Shown: positions 47,292 to 57,900 of the stretch, piece by piece | Numbering within the stretch: the first letter of the stretch is position 1 | Layout: every line of letters starts with the position of its first letter | Source: Candidatus Poribacteria bacterium | Lineage (GTDB): Bacteria; Poribacteria; WGA-4E; WGA-3G | Direction: 5' to 3' | Assembly (NCBI GenBank): GCA_022825825.1 | Contig: JAJDWA010000029.1 | Location: 1-64,000, forward strand | Length of the DNA stretch: 64,000 bases | Notes under the pieces: model-generated | What the model was told of the DNA's origin: nothing | The model's input: the letters and a program-made list of their open reading frames with translations, nothing else | Databases searched by the model: none | Position numbers and translations under genes: made by a program

Positions 47292-47765
47292 TTAACTATG
47301 TTCAACAGGGTCGGTACCTTCAAAGAATTTGTTAATTTGGCGTGTATAGGCTTTACCGTGTTGCAGCAGTTTCGAAGACACATCGTAGAGTTCAGGGGCT
47401 GGGAGTCCCTCATAAGGGTTAGCGATTTTCTGGTAACAGTTTAAGGCGTGTTCAAAGAAATTTAACGTGTCCAGATCAATCACACCGCTCTCTTGAACTG
47501 TACGAAAGCCTTGGTATTTTTGGTAAGGAGGTGTCTGACCGCTAAATTCTATGATGGTATTATTTATGTCTACAGCGCGCTGTACAATCATTAGAAAGCA
47601 GCTTTTGATATAAGTATGTGTTAGCCTATCAGCTGCTACATATTCATCTTTGTTTGCCGGAAGACCGCTCTGTAATTGTCCAAAACATTCTTCCATGTAC
47701 GCCAATTTTACCTTTACAGGATTGAACTGACGCTGCAATACGTTCTCTTGCGAAACTTTTGACAT
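47292..47765 (-). CDS. HepT-like (DUF86) protein
   Basis: A 157-aa helical protein. Its DINNTIIEFSGQTPPYQKYQGFR and SGVIDLDTLNFFEHALNCYQKIANPYEG fit the DUF86/HepT layout, the HEPN toxin of the HepT-MntA type VII toxin-antitoxin pair. The usual R-x-x-x-x-H-x-Y catalytic motif is degraded here (ALNCYQKIANPY), and no MntA nucleotidyltransferase is next to it. It may be inactive or a stand-alone regulator. Confidence 0.5.
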   Translation of the reverse strand: MSKVSQENVLQRQFNPVKVKLAYMEECFGQLQSGLPANKDEYVAADRLTHTYIKSCFLMIVQRAVDINNTIIEFSGQTPPYQKYQGFRTVQESGVIDLDTLNFFEHALNCYQKIANPYEGLPAPELYDVSSKLLQHGKAYTRQINKFFEGTDPVEHS

Positions 47766-47805
47766 TGCCTGCTCCTATGAGATAATTTTTTACGTAAATG
47801 TGTTT

Positions 47806-47933
47806 TTATAGTGAAATCCAAAAATATGTTACACTCCCCTGGTAGGTGCGGTTTCTAACCGCACGATTTGCACAGGTTCGGTTAGGAAACCGAACCTACC
47901 GTAGTGTGTCCATAATTATGGTTTTTACCATAA
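47806..47933. mobile_element. MITE-like palindromic element, about 128 bp
   Basis: Left end TTATAGTGAAATCCAAAAAT resembles the complement of the right end (TTATGGTAAAAACC). Between them, two perfect hairpins: GTGCGGTT/AACCGCAC (47846-47864) and GGTTCGGTT/AACCGAACC (47875-47896), flanked by GGTAGG and CCTACC. Non-coding. The rest of the 350-bp gap to the TolB-like gene has only a GGCAG/CTGCC hairpin near 48057-48090. Confidence 0.65.
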
Positions 47934-48115
47934 ATTAGACGTTATTATATCGGAAAAGTTGTAAATCCGCTAAATTTTTCTATGTTTCGTCCACTTAACG
48001 TGAGTTCGGTATAAGTCTACTTTTGACAGTGTTGTCAATTAACGCAAAGAAAATAGGCAGATACCGATAAAAAAGGCACCTGCCTGTCCAAAATATGATG
48101 TTACAGCGGACGGTT

Positions 48116-49162
48116 TTACTCCTTAATTGCCCCCCACGTTACTTTTTTTTTGCCCTGTGGGGTTACCGATAACACATCATCACTGATCCAATCTATTATC
48201 GGATCCCGCCCCGGATCGTTTGTGAGCTGCGTGATCTCCCCTGTTCGGATATGATATTTATAGATATAACAAGGTGGGTTCTCCTGAACACCATGTATCG
48301 GTTCGTTTAACGGCATGCCCGCACGTGCACTGAAGACAACCGAATCACCGTCATCCATCCAGTCAATATCCAGCGGAAAGTAGTCCTTCGGTATGTGGAG
48401 TTGTTTGATGTTTCCACTTTTGAGATCATAAATCATATACCGAAACGCCTTGGTGAACAGCGCAATGCCAATATTTGGCACCATCTCCCATTTCTGCTCT
48501 ACCTCTGTCCACACAATCTTTTGACCATCGGGTGACCAACGCGGTGTGGATCGGTGAATATGAAAGTTGTCCCGTTGCAGGCCAGGGCTTGGGATCAGTG
48601 GGCGTGGGTTATGCCCATCTGCACCCATTATCCAAATCGTGTTCCCACCGACATCGCCAGCGATACCGACCGCAACGGGCCTGGCGAATATTATATGTCT
48701 ACCATCCGGGGACCAATCGCAGTGGGTAACACTGAGATCCGATATGACTTCGGTCTTCCCTGTCTCAATATTCAGCACTTCTACGGAAGGTTTTTGGTTG
48801 TTGTCTATCTCTTCAAGTCTATTATAAACGATAAATTTACCGTCCGGTGAAAATGAACATTTACCGACATAATCCCATCTATCGCCTTCTCTGATTTGCC
48901 GAATGTTTGTCCCGTCTGGATTCATCAAGTAAAGAACACTGACACCTCTACTAAACAGGATCTGTTTACCGTCGGGAGACCAACTCTCTGGGAAGGGGTC
49001 CCCCCCTCCTTCGATAAGCGGTGTCTGGTTGCTACCGTCATCGTCCATCACGTAGATACCCCACACACCGTTGCGTTCAGAACTAAAAACGATTTTGGCA
49101 TGGGCTGCCGTTGTGAGTAGCAGGAGTAGCAGTGTCAGCAAAACAACTTTGCATTTATGCAT
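48116..49162 (-). CDS. TolB-like PD40 beta-propeller protein with C-terminal W tail (locus B)
   Basis: About 348 aa from ATG 49162, with AAGGGG seven bases upstream; the frame is open to 49276, overlapping the previous gene, but that region lacks a signal peptide. Residues 1-22 are a clear signal peptide (VVLLTLLLLLLTTAAHA). PD40 blades follow: WSPDGKQILF, FSPDGKFIVY, WSPDGRHIIF and WSPDGQKIVW. The C-terminus has V-x-P-x-x-K-x-x-x-x-W-x-x-I-K. It is the paralogue of the locus A protein, in the same second position of the operon. Confidence 0.8.
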   Translation of the reverse strand: MHKCKVVLLTLLLLLLTTAAHAKIVFSSERNGVWGIYVMDDDGSNQTPLIEGGGDPFPESWSPDGKQILFSRGVSVLYLMNPDGTNIRQIREGDRWDYVGKCSFSPDGKFIVYNRLEEIDNNQKPSVEVLNIETGKTEVISDLSVTHCDWSPDGRHIIFARPVAVGIAGDVGGNTIWIMGADGHNPRPLIPSPGLQRDNFHIHRSTPRWSPDGQKIVWTEVEQKWEMVPNIGIALFTKAFRYMIYDLKSGNIKQLHIPKDYFPLDIDWMDDGDSVVFSARAGMPLNEPIHGVQENPPCYIYKYHIRTGEITQLTNDPGRDPIIDWISDDVLSVTPQGKKKVTWGAIKE

Positions 49163-49184
49163 GGTTATGCCCCTTAAAGGAAAT

Positions 49185-49207
49185 GGCAGGGGAACGTGCC
49201 CCCTGCC
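49185..49207 (-). other. intercistronic hairpin between locus B genes
   Basis: GGCAGGGG (49185-49192) and CCCCTGCC (49200-49207), 7-nt loop, between the two genes and just before the ribosome site of the TolB-like gene. It is in the same place as the hairpin of locus A (8945-8975), but unrelated in sequence. Confidence 0.75.
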
Positions 49208-49218
49208 GTTATAATCGG

Positions 49219-50097
49219 TTATTGATTGTCGGCCTTCGTAAACGTGTGCGTCCATGCGCCATTCTCTTCGTGCCAAACATCTGTCGTCCCGTTACCATGC
49301 ACTGCAAGATGGACATGTGCATTTAACGTATAACTATCGTTCGGTCCGATATCTCCGTCGCGGACAGGAAAACGGAGATAGGAAGAATCGCCTGAATCAC
49401 TATAGGTTGTACCCGCATTAAGTGGTTCGGAAGGTGGAGGCTGATTATCATCGAATTCGGGATCTTGTTTTTGGAACCCACCCGCGTCCATACGCGTATG
49501 TCGGAACCAAGATTCAACGGTACAATCTTCATCAGTTCCGTTATAGGCATAGACAGACCCCTCCATGACGATACCACTTCCGTCGTGATAGTGGCGTGAC
49601 AGTGTCACACTGCCATAGACACCCGTGACGTTCGGTTTCTCTGGCAGCAAAGGCGTTTTGATGCCAGAGATAGATTTCGATTCAAAGACTCTGAAGTCAC
49701 GAGACTCCCAATCGCTCGTACTTGTTTTCGTCTCTCGATTAAAATACCAGGCTTTGGCGGCGACACTATACTTTTGTCCTTTTATGCTCCCCGGACAGTC
49801 TGACGCATCGGGATAGAACCACGCACGAGTGGCACCATCTACTCCCAGAGTTTCCCCTACATATACATATTCAAAATCATCATCGGGATCAAAGATACCA
49901 ATATACCAGTATACAGTATCATAAGCGATATCCGTTTCAATATAAGCATAAGTATCGTAGAAATAGCCGTTATTATAGACTTCGGAAGGCATGGACATAT
50001 CAATAATATTAATCTGTGCGTCACTACTACTTATCATCGCAAACAGAGATAGGAAAAATATCGTGATTGCGATGTTAATTCGTTTCAAAGTTTTCAT
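49219..50097 (-). CDS. secreted protein of unknown function (locus B)
   Basis: A 292-aa protein with a signal peptide (1-27, ending SSSDAQ). The mature protein is beta-rich and acidic: a first half with DTVYWYIGIFDPDDDF and a second half beginning TGVYGSVTLSRHYHDGSG. The second half may match the 178-aa locus A protein, which has TGAYGHAEV in the same position. Two cysteines. AGGAG lies close before the ATG. Function unknown; abundance is expected from the consensus promoter. Confidence 0.7.
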   Translation of the reverse strand: MKTLKRINIAITIFFLSLFAMISSSDAQINIIDMSMPSEVYNNGYFYDTYAYIETDIAYDTVYWYIGIFDPDDDFEYVYVGETLGVDGATRAWFYPDASDCPGSIKGQKYSVAAKAWYFNRETKTSTSDWESRDFRVFESKSISGIKTPLLPEKPNVTGVYGSVTLSRHYHDGSGIVMEGSVYAYNGTDEDCTVESWFRHTRMDAGGFQKQDPEFDDNQPPPSEPLNAGTTYSDSGDSSYLRFPVRDGDIGPNDSYTLNAHVHLAVHGNGTTDVWHEENGAWTHTFTKADNQ

Positions 50098-50480
50098 TTT
50101 CTTCTCCTTAATAGAAGTGGATATACTCTTCCGAGCATATCGTTGAATTTATCGGACTGGACGAAAAAAGCGTCCAGCGGTCTTTCTAATTATGACAGAC
50201 CCTAAAGGAGAAGTTGGCAGGAAAATGGAAAGTTGCTGTCAACTGTTTCCTTCGGGCGCGCTGGTTTTCATATTTCTATAGCAGCAAGCGTGATACTTGT
50301 GCTAAAATGAAAACCAGCCTTGTCATAGTTCTCGTATGGCATGGCTACGCGCTGATAGTGGATAAACCATAACACCACTGTCTGCGCGCCCCCTCGCGGG
50401 GGAGGGGTGAAGCGTGCCCAGGGGCAACACATGCATCTTGTGCATCTATTACACCTTTTGTAAAGTATACATAACTTTAC
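50098..50480 (-). promoter_or_regulatory. long structured 5' leader of locus B
   Basis: About 380 nt between the predicted transcription start and the ATG at 50097. In transcript order: a 12-bp stem at the very start (50455-50485), a CCCCC/GGGGG stem with GNRA-type loop (50389-50402), a stem formed by CCACTGTCTGCGCG and CGCGCTGATAGTGG, the 137-nt core (50191-50327), then a CTGGACG/CGTCCAG hairpin (about 50155-50179). Confidence 0.6.
50191..50327 (-). ncRNA. candidate structured RNA core, copy B
   Basis: Closed by TATGACA (50191-50197) with TGTCATA (50321-50327). Inside is a long hairpin with 12-bp base arms (50260-50271 and 50307-50318) that continues through AGCA/TGCT and CAAG/CTTG, and a second hairpin GGAAA-AGTTG/CAACT-TTTCC (about 50226-50250). 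It matches copy A (9632-9766) in size, ends and hairpin order, with different stem sequence that still pairs. Confidence 0.6.
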
Positions 50481-50485
50481 AAAAG
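50455..50485. promoter_or_regulatory. 12-bp palindrome overlapping the locus B transcription start
   Basis: CTTTTGTAAAGT (50455-50466) and ACTTTACAAAAG (50474-50485), 7-nt loop, directly adjoining the -10 hexamer. It could be a repressor operator or a 5'-end RNA hairpin that protects the transcript. Locus A lacks it. Confidence 0.6.
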
Positions 50486-50486
50486 T

Positions 50487-50515
50487 ATTATACAACATTT
50501 CATATCTTTTGTCAA
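50487..50515 (-). promoter_or_regulatory. perfect sigma-70 consensus promoter of locus B
   Basis: On the minus strand TTGACA (50515-50510), 17-bp spacer, TATAAT (50492-50487). Exact consensus, as in locus A. Confidence 0.85.
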
Positions 50516-50568
50516 CATTTTTTTATTTAGCCAGGGTTATTTAGTTTTAAGAATTACAGATGCCCATT

Positions 50569-50709
50569 TTTTGTAGGAGCGATCTCCGAATCGCGACGAA
50601 ACTCACGGATAGTCGGGAATCCAAATCAACGGTATGAATGCGCGTATGGCATTCCCCGGAGTTCCCTCGGACAACTCAAAATGTCCTGTTAATTCTAAAG
50701 TTCACTATA
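50569..50709. repeat. dispersed repeats upstream of the quinone oxidoreductase gene
   Basis: TGTAGGAGCGATCTCCGAATCGCGAC contains a GCGAT/ATCGC hairpin (50579-50594). At 50690-50709 TTAATTCTAAAGTTCACTATA is the complement of the MITE-like end TATAGTGAA. No gene is seen in the 270 bp upstream of 50794. Confidence 0.55.
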
Positions 50710-50796
50710 AATAATCCCGCCTGGGAGAAATAAGAAATTGACGCAGTAGCATAATCTATGATAGAATTCTAAATAGACTGTAAAGAAGGAAGAATG

Positions 50797-51774
50797 ATGA
50801 AAGCGATTATCAGGAATGGAGACGGAGGACCGGAAGTCCTACAATTAAGCGAGGTGCCTCCACCTCAGACGACACAAACACAACTGCTGGTGGATGTAAA
50901 AGCAACTGCCCTAAATCGCGCTGACCTAATACAACGGCGTGGCGGGTACCCACCACCACAGGGTGAATCTGAAATACTCGGTTTAGAAATTGCTGGCACG
51001 GTTGCAGGCATGGGTGTGGCTGTTACAGGGTTTAATGAAGGCGATCGCATATTTGGACTTGTAGGCGGGGGCGGTTATGCAGAGCAAGCGGTTATAGACT
51101 ACCGCATGGCAATGGTCATACCGGAAAAATGGAGTTTTGAAGAAGCCGCTGCTGTTCCAGAAGTGTTTTTTACCGCTAATGAGAACATATTTACATTAGG
51201 GCAACTCGCAGAAGGTGAGACTATCCTAATTCATGCAGGTGGAAGTGGTGTTGGTACGGCAGGTATCCAAATAGCGCATCATGCGGGGGCACGTGTGTTT
51301 GTCACCGCAGGTTCATCTAATAAAATTGAAAACTGCAAGGCATTGGGAGCTATAGCGGGTATTAACTATAAACGATCAGATTTTGCTACTGAAATTGAGC
51401 GGTTGACAGATGGAGAAGGTGTGGATGTCGTGTTAGACTTTATTGGTGCGCCATATCTCGCGCGAAACTTGCAGATTCTGAAAGCAAAAGGACGTTTGTT
51501 GCAAGTAGGATTGATGGGCGGTTCGGCTACAGAAATAGACTTAGGAATGGTGATGCGTAAACGCTTGCAAATTATCGGATCTGTAATGCGTCCGCAATCA
51601 CTGGATGAAAAAATTGCTATCACACAGCGATTTGTCCAACGTTGGCTGCCAAAGTTAAAAGCAGGAACACTCCGACCCGTTATTGATTCTGTTTACCCTT
51701 TAGCAGAAGCTCGTGAAGCACACCAATATATGGAAGCGAATCGTAACTTTGGGAAGATTATTTTGAAGATATAA
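50797..51774 (+). CDS. NAD(P)H-quinone oxidoreductase, PIG3 family
   Basis: About 325 aa, zinc-independent medium-chain dehydrogenase/reductase. An N-terminal GroES-like domain has ALNRADLIQRRGGYPPP (PIG3 signature) and LGLEIAGTV; the nucleotide-binding fold has LIHAGGSGVGTAGIQIA near 145. The family reduces quinones using NADPH and lacks the catalytic zinc ligands, as here. Two ATGs are adjacent (50794 and 50797); GAAGGA is better spaced for the second. Ends 200 bp before the giant peptidase gene. Confidence 0.88.
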   Translation: MKAIIRNGDGGPEVLQLSEVPPPQTTQTQLLVDVKATALNRADLIQRRGGYPPPQGESEILGLEIAGTVAGMGVAVTGFNEGDRIFGLVGGGGYAEQAVIDYRMAMVIPEKWSFEEAAAVPEVFFTANENIFTLGQLAEGETILIHAGGSGVGTAGIQIAHHAGARVFVTAGSSNKIENCKALGAIAGINYKRSDFATEIERLTDGEGVDVVLDFIGAPYLARNLQILKAKGRLLQVGLMGGSATEIDLGMVMRKRLQIIGSVMRPQSLDEKIAITQRFVQRWLPKLKAGTLRPVIDSVYPLAEAREAHQYMEANRNFGKIILKI

Positions 51775-51977
51775 GTGGAAGGCAGTTGCTGATTGATAGT
51801 GAAAGTCAGTACATCTTTATAGGCGCGGTTTCAAACAGCACCAATTGCAGCAGGTAGAAAATTATAGGTTACTAATTCATATTTTTTGAAGAAAACCGAA
51901 TCAGTTTGCAACTAAAAATAAAACCATCACATATCATTTTAAAATATACTTTACAGTTCATTTTAAGGTTTTTGATA

Positions 51978-54900
51978 ATGCTCTCAATTGAATATTGGAA
52001 TGGGAGATCAGCGTCTTTGCGTAAACGTATTTTAGCTACATTTTTATACACAGTGCAACGATTTTTGAGAATCAGAATATCGGTGCGTGCCATGTGCGCG
52101 TCCTGCTTTATTTCTCTATCAATTCTGTTTGTCCTTAGTTTTGCTGCTATTGCTGATAATTCAGAACGCCACACGCGTATTTTAACCCAAACGACCACAG
52201 CAAACGGTATTACCGTAAATTTCAGCCTGCCACAACTCCACGTTACACAAGCCAAACCGGATGCACAGTTTAAAAGTGCAGGCGGCGGTGTATACCATAC
52301 TGTAAAGTATTCAGAGTGCGATTGGATTAGAGAAGCGGGTTATCCCAGATTGCCGGCCACGCGTCTGCTTTTAGCTATCCCCTCTGATTCTCAGCTGAAC
52401 AACGCGGATATTTCTATTAAGGCAGGTGCCCTACAAACTCGCAGCGGTGTCAGACTTCTCCAAGATAAAAAAGAGGTGAATCCTAATCTATATCCTGCGG
52501 TTCTTGCTCGGATAGAGATGGATGGATATATTCGTTCTCAACGTGTCATCAGTTTGGCTTTACATCCAGTCCAGTATAATGCTGCAACGCGCGAACTTCG
52601 CTATTATAGCAGCCTTACCGTCTTCGTTCCTTTTAATTCACAATTGGAAACTCGTGGGACAGGGACAACATTCAACGCTTCACCAGCCAACTTGAACAAC
52701 GCCCTATTGCCTTATGAACAGACTATTTCACATCATATTTTCAATTATACGGACTACCACAAGGTTTTCAACGTTGATTTGGAAAGAGGACGAAGTGTCG
52801 GTGCCGGTATAGGTTCGCTCCCATCTGCTCCTGCTGCACCAGGACGGACAGACCAATCACTTCAGCCTCGTTATAAACTTTATGTTGATGAAAGCGGTGT
52901 CTATAAGGTTACCGCGGCATCCCTCCTCACCGATTGGGGCATTGACCTGGTAGGAATTGACCCGCGAAAGGTCCGGCTCACACACGGGGAGCAAGAAATT
53001 CCTATCTACATTAGTGGGGCAGTGGATGGAAGTTTTGATGCAGAAGATGCAATCTTTTTCTTAGCCCATAGTTCTACTGATCCCGAAAGTCCTTTTCCAA
53101 AGAATGCTTACACCTTGTGGAACGTTTACTGGCTAAGTATCGCTAACGAAGGGCAACATCCTACGCGGGTCCCACAAATTGAAGCAAGTCCCAGCGATGC
53201 AACAGCGGTTCAAGTGCCAACTTTCCGATCGCGCGTTGTTTTTGAGGAAGATCATCTTACCAATAACCTTGAATTTGTTCAGCCGGATGCCGTTGCGGCA
53301 GGTGATAAACATAAGTGGTTTGATGCTTTAGATTTTTGGTACTGGGACGGTATCAAAAATGCAAGCGAAATTGGAGAATTACGACTTGAGTTTCCACTCT
53401 ATGACATTGCAAAAAGTTTTGATCCGCCAGAGGTACAAGTCGTTTTACAAGGCGGAACACCTGTAACGCATGAAATCTTAGCATCTGTTAATAGCGTTCA
53501 GTTTGATCGCGCAACATGGGACTACCAAGCACAAGTGACCCTTTCAAAGAGACTCCGTGCCTGGAATAATCTTAAAGATGTTGCACAGGGTGAAACAAAC
53601 GTTCTTTCTCTAACTCGTATTGATACCACCTTTGAAGAGGACACAACACGCTATCCGTATCATATCTACCTCAACAGATTTTGGGTTGACTATACCCGTC
53701 TCTTTTTAGCCGTGAACGATCAACTCCGTTTTGGTACGCCCACTAAGGCGAAGCAAGATAGTGGAAATAAAGGTGTTAAACATCAATTTCGGATTGACGC
53801 CTTTCTTAATCCGCAGATTAATGTTTTTGAAACAGATGGAAACACGCTCACAGCAAAACTTCAAGGCGTTAATATTGCGCGCCGGACAACCGATAAAGAG
53901 ATGCGTACGCGCCTCAAAGCATTAAATTCTGGAGACATCAGAACTGTACCAAATATCACATACACGGCAACTTTTCAGATACCGGATACCCGAACAACTG
54001 AATTTATAGCGGTAGCTGAGCCTGCCCTTCGGAGACCTGTTCAGGTTGAAACCGTTCCACCAAGCGATTTGCGAAATCCGTTGAACGGTGCGGATTACCT
54101 CATCTTGGCACATCCCAGATTTCGAGACGCAGCAGAAAGGTTAGCAAGCTGGCGCGCAACAGCAGCAGGCGGTGGATACCGAACCAAAGTTGTTGACGTG
54201 ACGGATGTTTATAACACTTTTGGTGATGGCACAGTCCATCCGATCTGGATAAAAAATTTTCTAAAGCACGCGTATCAAAATTGGGCACCCCCAGCGCTCT
54301 CATATCTGGTTATCTTCGGTGATGGCACCTACGATTTCCGAGGTATAGACAAAGATATCTATCTTGAACCTCCAGAACTTACAGGCTATATACCACCTCA
54401 CTATATTACGACTGATTCCTTCGGTAGAACTTCGGCTGACCATTGGTACGCCACAGTATCAGGGCACGATGAATTTGTCGATTTTTATATTGGCAGACTT
54501 AGCGTTGAAAGTGAAGCGGAAGCAGACACAGTTGTTGAAAAGATTATCAATTATGAAGCGAAACGACCTAACGGGGCATGGAGACGGCGGATTATCTCGG
54601 TCGCAGATGATGAAGTGAGCAATTCCGGTGATCATATCTTTAAAAAGAGCCTTAACGAAATTGCCAAAGACCATACACGCCTCGGCTATGAAACCGTTGA
54701 AATTTATCTTGAAGATGTTATAGATGAAGTTGAGGCGAAGCCAGACCAATTCCCTGAAACCTTTCCTCAGCATGTTGCAAAAGAAAGAATTATTAATGCT
54801 TTAGGAGAAGGAGGGGTGGTAGCCCAATACGCTGGGCACGGGGGACGTGTCGTTTGGGCTCACGAAATCATTTTTGATAATACGTCTATTGATAAGGTCA

Positions 54901-57900
54901 AAGAAACTGAACATCTCCCTTTTATGCTTGTTTTGAGTTGTTATAATGGGTATTTTGATAAACCCGGCGAACCGAGTATGGCTGAAAAGCTGCTGCGTAA
55001 AGAGAGAGGCGGCATCATCGGGATGCTCAGTGCTACACGACTCACTTACGGCAGCGGTAATGATGCGCTAAATCGAATAATCTTTGATATGCTGTTCCAA
55101 CGCGATGTCCGACAACTTGGCCCCCTTAGTTTTGATTCTAAACTTGAATATCTCCTAACAGAGGGCACATCGCAGCTTGATATCATGCTTGAATATACAC
55201 TTTTCGGGGACCCGGCGATGCAGATTGCAATGGCAGATTATGAAATCTTACCCACAATTGAGACAAAGACGGTCAAAACGGGCGAGATTTTCAAAGTTGC
55301 CCCCGGATTCATTCAGACTGCGCGTTATGATCCTGTAACGCAGAAGAAGGTGTTTACACGTAATACCAGTTTTGACGGAGAATTAACAGTAAAGGTGGTT
55401 TTTCCCGGGGAACAATTGGTCGGTGTAGATAAAACCGGTGCGCGCAAGGAATACTACGCTGGTGATGTTATCCGCACAAAAACGCTCTCAGTGAAGCGCG
55501 GTAGTTATCCAGAAGTTGAATTTAGCGTGCCAGAAAATATTTCACCGGGTGATGCACATGTAGAATATTATGCTGAAAATACTACCGAAATCGCTGTTGG
55601 TGGAGATGGCTTTACTGTGGAGGTGCCGAAAATACTTGACATAAAACCGAAAGTGGTTACCACTTCAACAGGAGAGGATATGTTTGAAATCTCCGTACTT
55701 GTTTCTGATGATAAAAAGGAAACCGTTTCTGTTGTGTTAGAATGGCGGAATTTACAATCTGCTGATCATGGAAAGGTTTCCTTAGTGCCTGCTGAAACAA
55801 ATTCGGATTCAACATCTGCTTTAGCATCCACGGCAAGATGGTGGAAACTTCCTGAACTCTTACCAGTTCCAACTGATGGTTCCTCTTTACGATACGATAT
55901 TCAGGTTGAGGATATAGATAAGTTTGTTGTCATCTCTGATTATTATCGGTTTTATCCATATAGGTACCCTAATCTTTCAGTCGTTTCTAAACGGCATGAA
56001 CACGTTGGACAGATCAGTTATAAGTTGGGTGATCCTAAAGGTGCTGCGCAGGAACGCTTTTTGTCTGTTGATATTGAAGTCGTAGGTTCTACTAATTCTG
56101 ACGATGAACCTATTTCTGAAAAAGATCTGGTTTCAGACCTTGGACTTTCTGATGTTAATATAGAAGTAGTCTTTTTTAGCGGAAATCCAGATATAGATGG
56201 AAATGATATTGTTGACTCTGATGCGAATTTGCTTGGTAGAACGCAGATAAAACCGAATGACTGGGTTGTCCGAAATCCGCTACATCAACGATCTAATGCG
56301 TATACACCGGATCCGCTAAATATCAATCCTATTGCAACTGCTGCTATTCCAATATCTTTGCGCAGCGGTGTACACGATGTGTTTGTCTACATTGATCCGA
56401 TATTTAGTGAGGCGGATCAGCCTGGGAAAGTACTTGAAAGTAATGAACAAGATAATATCGGGTATAGGCAGCTCACTGTTTCCGGTAACATCATTGGTGA
56501 AGTGTCGGCGCGAACCGTCAGCGCAGATGGCGGTGTTCGTATCGTAACACCGGCAGGAGTGGTCGCTGAAAAGGGGGCACTTCTTACTGTTCGTCCAATA
56601 GTTCAAGATACCGTGGATCCTGAGGACGCGTATCTTATTGGGGGGACGGGAGAGGTGCGAAACACGAAAACAGAATTACCGTTTCCTATTATTGGAAGTC
56701 AACGAAAAGCCACCCTCAAAACAGAAATGCTTTTTCCGGTGGCGTTCCCAACACATGCATCTCTGCAAGGTTATACACTGCAGTTAAACGAAGCCGGGGT
56801 TGATGACTTATGGAACTCGTTTAAACTCCAAGCCCCGGTTGCCGTTGAACTTGATTTTGATTGGACAGCATTACAACAAGAGGTGATAAACGAACTTTTT
56901 GGAAATGAGGCGGATGTGTCAATTGATATGTCATCTATAGAAGAAACCCTTAGCACTGCTGTTGAAACGCGGGCACGCGATTTAGGTGCTTATCTTTGGC
57001 TCGACGCCTTAGCTAATTGGACACGGCTTGAGTCTGAAGTAAAAAGGCAGACCAATGGTAAAATCTATACGGCTACTCGTGCTACCCAAGTCTGGAATGA
57101 TAACACCAGTGATGGGGTAATTAGAGATGTTCATATTCCGCAAGAAGGTGTTGACGTAGGTGTCTGGATGGTGCTTTTCGAGACAGCACGAACCTATCGT
57201 CTCCTGTTTGTACCTGAAAAACCTTCAGAGGGCACGCCGTCAAATAATCACCAGTTAGAAGAAATCGCAAGAGGAATTCCACTTACATCTTTTACGAATG
57301 TAGGAATAAACCCTACCGCAAATGTCCCTGAATTTACTTTTAATATAGAATACGGGGACATCCCTTTTCAATTCGGGGATGTCTTACGTTTTAGCGTTAC
57401 GCAAATTGAAATACCAGATCAGCAGACTGTTCAATTCTATACCTCTGCTTTTGCCAGCGGGAATAAAGGAGATGGAACAATTCAGTACATTGACTTGCCG
57501 CAGGAGACAACAGTCCCACAAGACACCTGGCTCATCCTATTTGTCTCTCCAACACAGTTTCAGATTGAAGGGAAAAACAGCGGGGTCTTAACGGCGGGCG
57601 GCGCACCAGTTTACGGAACGGTCGGTAAACCCTTTGAATACAGTGATTATGGGTTGAATCTACTAATCACACAAGGACGTAGGGTTTTCACTGCAGGCGA
57701 TCGGTTCCTGTTTGAAACCACTCAGGTGGGAACAATTCAAGCAAAAACCTCATATTTAGGCACGCTTACTTGTCTCCGAAGTGAAGATAAGGTGCCTCCC
57801 GACATTCAATTAACCATTGGCAACCAGAAACACTTTACTCCCGGTGCTCCAGTTGACGCTGATCCATTGATCCAAGCAACACTTACGGATGCGCGCGGTA

